Shown: in pieces, positions 47,023 to 54,850 of the stretch | Numbering within the stretch: the first letter of the stretch is position 1 | How the letters are laid out: each line of letters begins with the position of its first letter | NCBI GenBank assembly: GCA_963734085.1 | Contig: CAVTFT010000021.1 | Location: 131,585 to 195,584, forward strand | DNA from: CAIWHR01 sp963734085 | GTDB taxonomy: Bacteria; Pseudomonadota; Gammaproteobacteria; Burkholderiales; Casimicrobiaceae | Length of the DNA: 64,000 nucleotides | Reading direction: 5' to 3' | Notes under the pieces: generated by a model | What the model was told of the DNA's origin: nothing | The model's input: the letters and a program-made list of their open reading frames with translations, nothing else | Database searches by the model: none | Program-made: the position numbers and the translations under genes

Positions 47023-47145
47023 GTGAAAGCACTGCTCTGCGCCGGATTGATGCTGTTGCTCGCGGGTTGCATCCCGATCGGCATTCGCGGCTCGACGCAG
47101 TTCGTGTCCGCCACGTGCGTGGCACCCGTCGCGCAGCCCGTCTGA
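47023..47145 (+). CDS. Small lipoprotein, 40 residues
   Basis: A short gene starting at a GTG with GGGAGAG 6 bases upstream, 18 bases after phaB. The product begins MKALLCAGLMLLLAGC, a compact lipoprotein signal with lipobox LAGC, and the mature part is only about 25 residues, with one further Cys (SATCVAP) and the end VAQPV. I do not recognise a family. It may be co-transcribed with phaB. Its signal and ribosome site support expression, but function is unknown. Confidence 0.7.
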   Translation: MKALLCAGLMLLLAGCIPIGIRGSTQFVSATCVAPVAQPV

Positions 47146-47215
47146 ACGGGGCGCAAAGAGGCGGAGGAAGCACCTGCTCCGTCGTATCGCGCTGTTCGCT
47201 GCAAGGGAGAATTCC

Positions 47216-48193
47216 ATGCGCATGCCGACCGCCGCGTACGTCGTATTCGCCGCGTTCGTTGCCGTACTCGCGCTGCCTGCGTCGGGGCAGGACAGCTACC
47301 CGTCGAAGCCGGTCACATTGGTCGTGCCGTTTCCACCGGGGGGTGTGGCCGACATCGTCGCGCGCCCCGCGGCCGATGCGATGGGCCGCTATCTCAACGT
47401 CCCGATGGTCATCGAGAACAAAGGCGGTGCGGGAGGCGGTATCGGGATGGGATTCGTCGCCAAGGCGAAACCGGACGGCTACACGCTGCTGCTCGCATTG
47501 TCGTCGATCTCGATCCTGCCGGAAGCGGACAAGATCACCGGCCGGGCGGCGATGTACCAGTTCAGGGATTTCGTCCCGATCGCGCGCTTCACCGCCGATC
47601 CGACGGTGCTCGCCGTACGCGCGGACAGTCCGTGGAAAACGCTCGCCGAGTTCGTCGCCGACGCGAAGAAGCGCCCGGGGGCGATCACCTACGGATCGTC
47701 CGGCAACTATGGGACGATGCACGTGCCGATGGAAATGTTCGCGGCGACCGCTGGCATCAAGCTGCTCCACGTGCCGTATACCGGCGCGGGTCCGGCCGTC
47801 GTGGGGCTGCTCGGCGGCAACGTCGACGCGCTATCGACGGGACCGTCGACGGTGATCCAGCACGTCAAAGCCGGGAAGCTCCGCGTGCTGGCGTCGTGGG
47901 GCGACAAGCGACTCGCGTCGCTCCCTGACGTCCCTACGCTCAGCGAATCGGGTTATGCCGTGGTCTTCACGCAGTGGACGGGGATGTTCGCACCGGCGGG
48001 GACGCCCGATGGAGCGATCGCGAAGCTCCGCGACGCGGCCCGGGCCGCGGTGGCCGATCCCAAGTTCATCGCCGCGATGGCGACCGTCGAGACGCCGATC
48101 CAGTATCTCGACGCGCCGGAGATGCAGCGTTTCTGGGAAGCCGACAACGAGAAGCTCGGCACCGCCGTCCGGCGCATCGGGAAGGTCGAATAG
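47216..48193 (+). CDS. Tripartite tricarboxylate transporter substrate-binding protein (Bug family)
   Basis: Periplasmic receptor of the Bug/TctC family, very abundant in Burkholderiales. The 325-residue precursor has a signal peptide ending near PASGQ-DS, then YPSKPVTLVVPFPPGGVADI, ENKGGAGGGIGMGFVAKAKP, GSSGNYGTMHVPMEMF and LLHVPYTGAGPAVVGLLGG. AGGGAGAA lies just before the ATG. No TctA/TctB membrane genes are adjacent, as usual for orphan Bug receptors; substrate is unknown. Confidence 0.93.
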   Translation: MRMPTAAYVVFAAFVAVLALPASGQDSYPSKPVTLVVPFPPGGVADIVARPAADAMGRYLNVPMVIENKGGAGGGIGMGFVAKAKPDGYTLLLALSSISILPEADKITGRAAMYQFRDFVPIARFTADPTVLAVRADSPWKTLAEFVADAKKRPGAITYGSSGNYGTMHVPMEMFAATAGIKLLHVPYTGAGPAVVGLLGGNVDALSTGPSTVIQHVKAGKLRVLASWGDKRLASLPDVPTLSESGYAVVFTQWTGMFAPAGTPDGAIAKLRDAARAAVADPKFIAAMATVETPIQYLDAPEMQRFWEADNEKLGTAVRRIGKVE

Positions 48194-48540
48194 CGCCAGA
48201 TCCCGAAACGACAAACACCCGCGGCCCGCGGCGGTTGAACGGAGAACAATGCGCTTCGCGAGCGCCGTGAGGCGCCGGACGCGCGCATTCGACTGTACCT
48301 GCTGCCCCTCTCCCGTGGATTGCGTGGCCTGCGCCGATCTGCAGGCCCGAGGCGGAGTGTCACGGCACGCTGCGCCAATCTAGCCCGCGATCGCCGGCGC
48401 ACCGTTCGACCCGCGCGTTGCAGCCGGGAAGATCATCCTGTCCCCAATGAACTACCGTTGACCAGACGCAAAACTCTGCGCCTCGATTAGCGCGAACGTA
48501 ACCGTTGCTGGTACGGGACGGTTATTCACGGGAGAGGCAG
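48194..48540. other. Intergenic region of 347 bases
   Basis: Between the Bug-type gene and the next secreted protein I see no clear promoter, repeat or RNA gene. The only possible gene is a 44-codon frame at 48249-48383, listed separately. GGGAGAGG at 48528-48537 is the ribosome site of the next gene. Confidence 0.5.
48249..48383 (+). CDS. Possible small Cys-rich peptide, 44 residues
   Basis: An ATG with GGAG four bases upstream opens a 44-codon frame whose product has a basic N-terminus (MRFASAVRRRTRAF) followed by five Cys in DCTCCPSPVDCVACADL. The spacing is suggestive of metal binding, but the frame could be chance in GC-rich DNA. No family is recognised. Confidence 0.2.
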   Translation: MRFASAVRRRTRAFDCTCCPSPVDCVACADLQARGGVSRHAAPI

Positions 48541-49314
48541 ATGATCATTCATAAGATCGTCAGGACGGTGTCCGGAACTTGCGCGCTGGGTTTGGCCTTC
48601 GCGGCCTGGGTGGTGGCGATGCCCGTTTCTGTGCATGCCGCCGACATCGCATGGCATGCCGCTTCGAAGTTGACGGAGGACAATTCGCCCAACTGGAAGC
48701 GGGAGGGCACGGCCGTTTTCACGAACGGCGAGAAGGCCACGTTGGTTAGCAGCGGAACGACGGCAATCGGCGTCGTCGACGAAACCGGCGCGCGGCCGTT
48801 CAAGGGGCAATCAGTGTTCCGCTTCGATGACGGTGCCACCATCACCATGCAACAAACGGGGACGAGGAATGTCGTGACCGGAGCGACCACCGGGTCCGGA
48901 GAATTCATCGCCGGGACGGGTCGCTACGAGGGCATCGCCGGCAAAGTCACCGCAATCAGCAGTAAAGCAATGCCCGGCACGGTATTAGAGGGTGATTGGG
49001 TCGGCTCCTACACGCTCCCGATCAAGACCATCCTGCTTCGACCCGCCGGGTGGAGCGGTGAATGGAGTCGTTCGGGCGAGGTCGGCATCTCCGAGTTCAG
49101 ATTCGAGGCTCGAGGCGGAAGGATCGTAGCAAGGATTCGAAACGTGACCAATGGTGTCGATTGCGAGCGTGACGTCACAATCATTTCGGATGTTGTCACG
49201 CTTGATGGTTGCGTGGACGTCGGCATTGCGTTGCGCTTCGATCCTAACGATTCGGACTACCCATTCAAGGGCGAGAGTCCGCGGGAATTCAAATACAAGC
49301 TGAAGGCCATGTAA
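48541..49314 (+). CDS. Secreted hypothetical protein
   Basis: A 257-residue precursor with signal peptide (MIIHKIVRTVSGTCALGLAF, cleavage near VHA-AD). GGGAGAGG lies directly before the ATG. The mature part looks beta-rich: AVFTNGEKATLVSSGTTAIG, FRFDDGATITMQQTGT and GEFIAGTGRYEGIAGKVTA. The last recalls allene-oxide-cyclase or lipocalin-like barrels that contain GTGxYxGIxG. The C-terminal part (WSGEWSRSGEVGISEFRFEA) has two Cys that could pair. Base composition is less GC-rich than neighbouring genes. Function unknown. Confidence 0.7.
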   Translation: MIIHKIVRTVSGTCALGLAFAAWVVAMPVSVHAADIAWHAASKLTEDNSPNWKREGTAVFTNGEKATLVSSGTTAIGVVDETGARPFKGQSVFRFDDGATITMQQTGTRNVVTGATTGSGEFIAGTGRYEGIAGKVTAISSKAMPGTVLEGDWVGSYTLPIKTILLRPAGWSGEWSRSGEVGISEFRFEARGGRIVARIRNVTNGVDCERDVTIISDVVTLDGCVDVGIALRFDPNDSDYPFKGESPREFKYKLKAM

Positions 49315-49402
49315 GGGGTTGCAGGTATACCCGAGCGCCATTCCGCTGGCCTGACCCGGGGCGTTCTGTCCGACACCCTGCGGCATGGCGGGTAAACGGG
49401 CG

Positions 49403-49432
49403 AAAAAAAGCCCCGGTTTTGAGGCCGGGGCT
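49403..49432 (-). terminator. Rho-independent terminator downstream of the phasin gene
   Basis: On the minus strand AAGCCCCGG / CCGGGGCTT with a short loop is followed by seven T. It lies about 170 bases past the phasin stop; the region 49433-49602 holds no other recognised feature. It could also end plus-strand transcripts of the secreted-protein gene less efficiently. Confidence 0.8.
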
Positions 49433-49602
49433 TGAGGCTGTATCTCTCAGGAGGAGGAGAAAGATACAGAAGGAGTCATCACTCCTGCATGTCATCTGGG
49501 GACGCGATCTGTGCGATCAAGCCCCCGCCCGACGGAACAGCGCACGCGCGCGCTCCGCCGGGGGTGTGCCGTGGCGACGGTTGCCCGCCGCGCAAAACTG
49601 CC

Positions 49603-50148
49603 TTACGCCGCCTTGCGACCCTTCGCGACGGGCTTCGACGCGTTGGCGGCCGCAGCGCGGACCGAGGCGTCGGCGAAGCTCACGACCTGCTTCGTCGCCT
49701 TCTGGAACTGGTCGAACGCGGCGGTCGTCGCGGCGACCGTCGACTTGAGCGCGTTGAAGCCGGCGTCCGAACCTGCGGGCGCAGCCTTGCTGGCCTTCTC
49801 GACCCACGACGCCAAGCCCTTCGTGTAGGCGCCCCACGCTTCCTCGGCGAACGCCGAGTATTGCGCTTGCGCTTCCGCGGCGACTTCGTAGAGGCTCTTC
49901 GAATAGCCCAGCGCGGCCTGCACGCCCGACTCGGCATATTTGGTGCGCAGCGCGACGAGATCCTGCACGTCCTTGATCGTCGCGGCGGCCTGGGCGCCTT
50001 CGACGCCTTGCGCGAGCGCGGTCTTGGCGGCGCTCAGGTTGAGGCGCATCAGCTTCTCGGTGTTCTCGATGGCGAGCGCGGCGAGCTTCGTCGCTTGGGC
50101 GACGTTGGCCTTGTTGAGTTCAGCGAATTGTTCCGTTGCGTTGTACAT
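49603..50148 (-). CDS. phaP: Phasin (PHA granule-associated protein)
   Basis: Amphipathic protein that coats PHA granules. The 181-residue product starts MYNATEQFAELNKANVAQAT, contains the phasin-family helices (AIENTEKLMRLNLSAAKTAL, VQDLVALRTKYAESGVQAAL, GYSKSLYEVAAEAQAQYSAF) and ends in an Ala/Lys-rich tail (KPVAKGRKAA). The ATG at 50148 has AAGGA 7 bases upstream; a longer in-frame extension crosses the promoter and is rejected. It is divergent from phaR and has a strong promoter overlapped by putative PhaR sites, so high, PHA-induced expression is expected. Confidence 0.93.
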   Translation of the reverse strand: MYNATEQFAELNKANVAQATKLAALAIENTEKLMRLNLSAAKTALAQGVEGAQAAATIKDVQDLVALRTKYAESGVQAALGYSKSLYEVAAEAQAQYSAFAEEAWGAYTKGLASWVEKASKAAPAGSDAGFNALKSTVAATTAAFDQFQKATKQVVSFADASVRAAAANASKPVAKGRKAA

Positions 50149-50264
50149 GGTAAGTCCTTTTCCAGTGAGTGATCCGGTCGCCCCCGACCGAAAGGTCCAA
50201 TGCCCGATTGTCGGCGCCTTCTCGCGTCTTCCGGTGGCCCTTCGCCCTACCGGCAACGCGTAAA

Positions 50265-50280
50265 TGCTGCACCGCACAAA
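50265..50280. promoter_or_regulatory. Putative PhaR operator 1
   Basis: TGCTGCACCGCACAAA, matching operator 2 at 12 of the first 13 positions. It covers the predicted transcription start of the phasin gene, where a bound repressor would block initiation. Confidence 0.6.
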
Positions 50281-50283
50281 ACC

Positions 50284-50312
50284 ATTGTAGGGACGGGATC
50301 GGGCAATGTCAA
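50284..50312 (-). promoter_or_regulatory. Sigma-70 promoter of the phasin gene
   Basis: On the minus strand TTGACA (50312-50307) and TACAAT (50289-50284) are separated by exactly 17 bases, a near-consensus promoter. Transcription should start near 50277, about 130 bases before the phasin start codon. Confidence 0.85.
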
Positions 50313-50320
50313 GAACTTTT

Positions 50321-50335
50321 TGCTGCATCGCACCA
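50321..50335. promoter_or_regulatory. Putative PhaR operator 2
   Basis: TGCTGCATCGCACCA lies 8 bases upstream of the phasin -35 element. A further half-like GGTGCAAAG occurs at 50351-50359, toward phaR, consistent with autoregulation. PhaR repressors of other bacteria bind TGC/GCA-rich sites in phasin and phaR promoters; the assignment here is by repeat and position. Confidence 0.55.
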
Positions 50336-50422
50336 ACGGTGCTTCGGCATGGTGCAAAGTAAATTCAAACGCCAGATAAATCAGCAGGTTATAATGGCCG
50401 AACCGGACCACGGATTCCCCAA

Positions 50423-50998
50423 ATGAACGATACCCCCCGCATCATCAAGAAATATCCCAATCGGCGCCTCTATGACACGGCGAACAGCGGCTACATCACG
50501 CTGGCCGACGTGAAGCAGATGGTCCTCGACAACATCGATTTCGAGGTGATCGACGCCAAGAGCGGGGAGGACCTGTCGCGGGCGATCCTGCTCCAGATCA
50601 TCCTCGAGGAGGAGGCTGGCGGCATGCCGATGTTCAGTTCCGAGATGCTGGCGCAGATGATCCGGTTTTACGGCAGCGCACAACAGACGGTGATGGGCAG
50701 CTACATCGAGCAGAACGTCAAGGCGTTTCTCGCGATCCAGAAGAAGCTGCAGGACCAGGCGAAACAGATCTACGGCGACAAGATGATGATCACGCCCGAC
50801 CTGTGGAAGCAGTTCATGCAGATGCAGGCGCCGGCAATGCAGGGGATGCTCGGCAACTACCTGGAGCAGAGCGCGAAGCTCTTCATGGACATGCAGCAGC
50901 GGATGCAGGACCAGACCCGGGGCATGTTCTCGGCGTTTCCCTTCCCCAATTTCAGTGCTGCGCAGCAAACGACCCCGGACGAGGAAAAGAAACGCTGA
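50423..50998 (+). CDS. phaR: Polyhydroxyalkanoate synthesis repressor PhaR
   Basis: Repressor that binds nascent PHA and DNA, releasing phasin expression when granules form. The 191-residue product has the PHB/PHA accumulation regulator DNA-binding domain at the N-terminus (PRIIKKYPNRRLYDTANSGY then ITLADVKQMV) and the granule-associated domain (GGMPMFSSEMLAQMIRFYGS). A Met/Gln-rich amphipathic tail follows. TATAAT at 50390-50395 may be its -10. It is divergent from phasin, with shared operators, and is followed by a terminator. Confidence 0.95.
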   Translation: MNDTPRIIKKYPNRRLYDTANSGYITLADVKQMVLDNIDFEVIDAKSGEDLSRAILLQIILEEEAGGMPMFSSEMLAQMIRFYGSAQQTVMGSYIEQNVKAFLAIQKKLQDQAKQIYGDKMMITPDLWKQFMQMQAPAMQGMLGNYLEQSAKLFMDMQQRMQDQTRGMFSAFPFPNFSAAQQTTPDEEKKR

Positions 50999-51017
50999 TC
51001 CGCCGGAGCGCCGCAAC

Positions 51018-51044
51018 AACCGGGCGCGCCGCCCGGTTTTTTTT
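51018..51044 (+). terminator. Rho-independent terminator after phaR
   Basis: AACCGGGC / GCCCGGTT with a 5-base GC-rich loop is followed by eight T in total, 20 bases after the phaR stop. Confidence 0.9.
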
Positions 51045-51178
51045 GCGACGCGATAGACCACGGTCGCCCACATGCCGCGCGATTGTCGTTGCGCTGCAGC
51101 CTGCGGCGCGGGTCACCGCCGCCCACGGCGGGGTCCGGCCGGTCGGCCGATAATGACGACCTCCCCGTCTCCACGCCC

Positions 51179-52567
51179 ATGACGTCGACCCTTACCCGCC
51201 GCGCAACCCGATCGCGAGTCGACGCGAACACACCGCGCGTCGGCTTCGTCTCGCTCGGCTGCCCGAAAGCGCTCGTCGACTCCGAGCAGATCGTCACGCA
51301 GCTTAGGGCCGAAGGCTACGAAATCGCGCCGACGTACCACGGCGCCGACCTCGTCGTCGTCAACACCTGCGGCTTCATCGATGCCGCGGTCGCCGAATCG
51401 CTCGACGCGATCGGCGAGGCGCTGGACGAGAACGGCAAGGTGATCGTCACCGGCTGCCTCGGCGCGAAGAACGGCGGCGCGTTCGTCCGCGCAGCGCACC
51501 CGAAGGTGCTGGCGGTGACCGGACCGCACGCAACGGCCGAGGTGATGTCCGCCGTGCACGCGCACCTGCCGAAGCCGCACGATCCGTTCGTCGACCTCGT
51601 GCCCGCGCAAGGCGTCAAGCTCACGCCGCGCCACTACGCGTATCTCAAGATCAGCGAAGGCTGCAATCATCGCTGCACGTTCTGCATCATTCCTTCGCTG
51701 CGCGGCGATCTCGTCAGCCGGCCGCTGGGCGAAGTGCTGGCCGAAGCGGAGCGGCTGCTCCGCGCGGGCGTGCGCGAGCTGCTCGTCATCTCGCAGGATA
51801 CGAGCGCCTATGGCGTCGACGTGAAATATCGCACCGGCTTCTGGCAGGGCCGGCCGGTGAAGACGCGGATGACCGACCTGGCGGCGGCGCTCGATACGAT
51901 GGCCCGTGAACACGGCGCGTGGGTGCGGCTCCACTATGTCTATCCGTACCCGCACGTCGACGAGGTGATCGCGCGCATGGCGGCCGATCCGGCGCAAGGC
52001 GGCCTCCTCCCCTACCTCGACGTGCCCTTCCAGCACGCGTCGCCGCGCATTCTGAAGCTGATGAAGCGCCCGGCGAACGCGGAAGGGACGCTGCGGCGGA
52101 TCGAAGCGTGGCGCGCCGCGCGTCCCGACCTCGTGCTCCGCAGTACGTTCATCGCCGGCTTTCCCGGAGAGACCGAGCGCGAGTTCGACGAGTTGCTCGC
52201 GTTTCTCGAGGCCGCGCAACTCGATCGCGTCGGCTGCTTCGCCTATTCGCCGGTCGACGGTGCGGCGGCGAACGGCCTGCCCGATCCCGTGCCGGAAGCG
52301 CTCAAGGAAGACCGCCGCGCGCGGTTCATGGCGGTGCAGGCGCGGATCAGCACAGCCCGGCTGGCGAAGCGCATCGGACAAACGATCACGGTGCTGGTCG
52401 ACGGTCACGAGGGGAAGACAGCCATCGGCCGCAGCGCCGCCGACGCGCCCGAGATCGACGGCGTGGTGCGCGTCGCCGATGGCGCCCGGCTTCGCGTCGG
52501 CGCTTTCGCGCGCGTAAGCGTCACCACTGCTTCAGAGCACGATCTGACCGCGGTCGTCGCGCCGTAG
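51179..52567 (+). CDS. rimO: Ribosomal protein S12 methylthiotransferase RimO
   Basis: Radical-SAM enzyme that methylthiolates an Asp of ribosomal protein S12. The 462-residue product has the N-terminal UPF0004 domain with Cys in VSLGCPKALVDSEQ, VVNTCGFIDAA and VTGCLGAK, the radical-SAM motif CNHRCTFC and the RimO-typical PSLRGDLVSRPL. A C-terminal TRAM domain (about 395-455) follows. The start at 51179 gives MTSTLTRRATRSRV; a longer in-frame extension upstream is unlikely. It converges on the RRM gene with a gap of 13 bases. Confidence 0.95.
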   Translation: MTSTLTRRATRSRVDANTPRVGFVSLGCPKALVDSEQIVTQLRAEGYEIAPTYHGADLVVVNTCGFIDAAVAESLDAIGEALDENGKVIVTGCLGAKNGGAFVRAAHPKVLAVTGPHATAEVMSAVHAHLPKPHDPFVDLVPAQGVKLTPRHYAYLKISEGCNHRCTFCIIPSLRGDLVSRPLGEVLAEAERLLRAGVRELLVISQDTSAYGVDVKYRTGFWQGRPVKTRMTDLAAALDTMAREHGAWVRLHYVYPYPHVDEVIARMAADPAQGGLLPYLDVPFQHASPRILKLMKRPANAEGTLRRIEAWRAARPDLVLRSTFIAGFPGETEREFDELLAFLEAAQLDRVGCFAYSPVDGAAANGLPDPVPEALKEDRRARFMAVQARISTARLAKRIGQTITVLVDGHEGKTAIGRSAADAPEIDGVVRVADGARLRVGAFARVSVTTASEHDLTAVVAP

Positions 52568-52580
52568 CGCGGGCCCGCGA

Positions 52581-52838
52581 TCAGCCGACGCCGGGCGTCG
52601 CCTCGCAAATCAGCCGGCGTCCTTTCCAGTACAGGCCGTTCAACCGCAGCGACAGCTTGCCGAGCGTGTCGAACTTCTTGCCGGTGAACGACATCAGCGC
52701 GCCGGGGCGGCTGCCGTCGCCTTCCACGCGCTGGAGTTCCGTGCATTCGATGTCGTCCGGCGTGTACTTGCGGACGAGCGCCTTGATCTCATCGTCGCTC
52801 GTTCCGGGTGCGATATTGGCAATCCAGAGTCGTCCCAT
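52581..52838 (-). CDS. Small RRM-like RNA-binding protein
   Basis: An 85-residue protein with an RNA recognition motif pattern: RNP2-like LWIANIAP near the N-terminus, helix TSDDEIKALVRKYTPDDI, RNP1-like GALMSFTG and the final strands RRLICEATPG. RNP1 lacks the usual aromatic pair, so RNA contacts may be weak. GGAGA lies 6 bases before the ATG at 52838. It is 17 bases after fabI on the same strand and may be co-transcribed. Target unknown. Confidence 0.75.
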   Translation of the reverse strand: MGRLWIANIAPGTSDDEIKALVRKYTPDDIECTELQRVEGDGSRPGALMSFTGKKFDTLGKLSLRLNGLYWKGRRLICEATPGVG

Positions 52839-52855
52839 GGTTTCTCCTTCGGCGG

Positions 52856-53638
52856 CTAGGCCATGATATTCACGCCGCCATCGACATAAAGCGTCTCCCC
52901 GGACAGACGCCGTGCGTACGGTGTCGCGAGGTAGGCGCAGGCGAAGCCCACATCCATGATGTCCACCAACTCGCCGATCGGCGCGCGCTGCGCGGCTTCG
53001 GTGAGCAGCAGATCGAAATCCTTGAGCCCCGATGCCGCGCGCGTCTTGAGCGGGCCGGGCGAGATCGCGTGCACGCGAATGCCCTTGCCGCCGAGCTCGT
53101 AGGCGAGATAACGGCACGACGCTTCGAGCGCCGCCTTCACCGGACCCATCATGTTGTAGTTCGGAACCACCTTGTTGGCGCCGTAGTAGCTCATCGCGAA
53201 CAAGGTTCCTCCGTTCTTCATCATGGGCACGGCGAGCCGCGCCATTCGCACGAACGAATGGCATGAGATGTCCATTGCCTGCTTGAATCCCTCCGCGGAG
53301 CATTCGAGGAGCGGGCCCTGCAGGTCCGCCTTCGGCGCGAACGCGATCGAATGCACGAGAATGTCGAGCTCGCCCCATTTACGCCCGATCGTTTCGAACA
53401 CCGCCTCGAGCTGTCCGGGCGCGGCGACGTCGAGCGGCATGAAGATCGGCGCCTCGACCTCCTTCGCCAGCGGTTCGACGTAGGTCCTGGTCTTCTCGTT
53501 GATGTACGTAATCGCGATCTCCGCGCCCAATTCGTGGAAAGCCTTCGCGCAGCCCCACGCGATCGAGAACTCGTTGGCGATACCCACGACGAGCGCCTTG
53601 CGACCTTTGAGCGGAGGGCGGGGAATTTCCATCGTCAT
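52856..53638 (-). CDS. fabI: Enoyl-[acyl-carrier-protein] reductase FabI-like
   Basis: NADH-dependent reductase of fatty-acid elongation, SDR fold. The 260-residue product has the FabI cofactor motif GIANEFSIAWGCAKAF, HSIAFAPKADLQGP, the active-site YNMMGPVKAALE (Tyr-X6-Lys) and SPGPLKTRAASGLKDF. Because it lies at the end of a DUF3141-pta-ackA cluster, it may be a second FabI serving acyl-CoA metabolism rather than the main fatty-acid enzyme; that is inference. AGGAAG lies 7 bases upstream of the ATG. Gap to ackA is 13 bases. Confidence 0.9.
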   Translation of the reverse strand: MTMEIPRPPLKGRKALVVGIANEFSIAWGCAKAFHELGAEIAITYINEKTRTYVEPLAKEVEAPIFMPLDVAAPGQLEAVFETIGRKWGELDILVHSIAFAPKADLQGPLLECSAEGFKQAMDISCHSFVRMARLAVPMMKNGGTLFAMSYYGANKVVPNYNMMGPVKAALEASCRYLAYELGGKGIRVHAISPGPLKTRAASGLKDFDLLLTEAAQRAPIGELVDIMDVGFACAYLATPYARRLSGETLYVDGGVNIMA

Positions 53639-53651
53639 CGTCGACTTCCTT

Positions 53652-54833
53652 TCAGCGGGCGCCGAGCGCGCGCCTCGTATGCCGCGCGATCATCAGCTCC
53701 TCGTCGGTCGGGATCACCCACGCCGGGACGCGGCTTGCGGCGGTGCTGATGCGCGGGCCGTTGCGTGCGTTCGCGCGCGTTGCAAGCCTTACGCCGAGCC
53801 ACGCCGCATCGGTGCACACGCGCTCGCGCAGCCGGGCGCTGTTCTCGCCGATGCCGGCGGTGAAGACGATCGCGTCGAGCCCGCCGAGAGCCGCCGCGAG
53901 CGAGCCCAGCTCGCGGCCGATCCGGTAGACGAAGAGGTCGATCGCGGCCTTCGCGGCCGGGTCGGTGCTCGCCTCGAGCGTCCGCATGTCGCTCGAGAGG
54001 CCCGACACGCCGAGCAGCCCCGACTGCTGGTAGATGAGCTTTTCGATCGCGCGCGCGTCCATGCCGAGCTCGTCCATCAGATAGAGCATCACGCCGGGAT
54101 CGAGGCTGCCGCAACGCGTTCCCATCGGCAGGCCGTCGACGGCGGTGAACCCCATCGTGCTCGCCACGCTCTTGCCGCCGGCGATCGCGCACATGCTGGC
54201 GCCGTTGCCGAGATGCAGCACGACCGTCTTGCCCGCCGCCGCGCGCGCGTCGTACTGCGGCAGCACGCTCGCGACGTACTCGTAGGAGAGCCCGTGGAAC
54301 CCGTAGCGTCGCACGCCGCGCTCGGTGATCGCCTTCGGCAGCGCGAACGCCTGAGCCACCGGCGGCTGCCGGCGATGGAAGGCGGTATCGAAGCACGCGA
54401 CCTGCGGCAAGTCCGGCGCACGCTGCAGCAATGCCCGGATCGGTGCCAGATTGTGCGGCTGGTGCAGTGGTGCGAGCGGAACGTACTTCTCGAGCGCGCC
54501 GAGAACGGCGGCATCGACGCGGACGGGCTCGGCGTATTCGAGACCGCCGTGGACTACGCGGTGCCCGACGGCGGTCAGCTGATGATCGGCGAACTCGGTG
54601 CGCAGAAACGCGACGAGATGATCGAGCGCGCCGTCGTGGCCGAGCTTTTCGCCTTCGCGCCACGATTTTTCGGCGAGCGTCTTGCCCGTGGCGTCCTTCG
54701 CGACGAACTTCGGCGACGTGTAAAGCCCTTCGGTCTGCCCGCGCGCGACCTGCTCGAGCGCGTCGCCGCGCTCGACGAACAGCGAGAACTTGATGCTCGA
54801 CGAGCCCGCGTTGAGGACGGCGATTGCGTCCAT
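53652..54833 (-). CDS. ackA: Acetate (short-chain acyl) kinase
   Basis: Converts acyl-phosphate plus ADP to the acid plus ATP, or the reverse. The 393-residue product has LNAGSSSIKFSLF, VGHRVVHGG, ACFDTAFHRR, YGFHGLSYEY, LHLGNGASMCAI, the phosphate site MGTRCGSLDPGV and VFTAGIGENSARLRE, covering the ASKHA motifs and the catalytic Arg, Asp and His of AckA. It is 17 bases from pta and 13 from fabI. Acetate is the usual substrate; propionate or butyrate cannot be excluded. Confidence 0.95.
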   Translation of the reverse strand: MDAIAVLNAGSSSIKFSLFVERGDALEQVARGQTEGLYTSPKFVAKDATGKTLAEKSWREGEKLGHDGALDHLVAFLRTEFADHQLTAVGHRVVHGGLEYAEPVRVDAAVLGALEKYVPLAPLHQPHNLAPIRALLQRAPDLPQVACFDTAFHRRQPPVAQAFALPKAITERGVRRYGFHGLSYEYVASVLPQYDARAAAGKTVVLHLGNGASMCAIAGGKSVASTMGFTAVDGLPMGTRCGSLDPGVMLYLMDELGMDARAIEKLIYQQSGLLGVSGLSSDMRTLEASTDPAAKAAIDLFVYRIGRELGSLAAALGGLDAIVFTAGIGENSARLRERVCTDAAWLGVRLATRANARNGPRISTAASRVPAWVIPTDEELMIARHTRRALGAR

Positions 54834-54850
54834 GTCAGAGTCCGTTCATC

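Noticed and set aside
49432..50172. A 246-codon plus-strand frame opposite the phasin gene
   Set aside because: The phasin on the other strand has family motifs, promoter and terminator; the plus frame has none.
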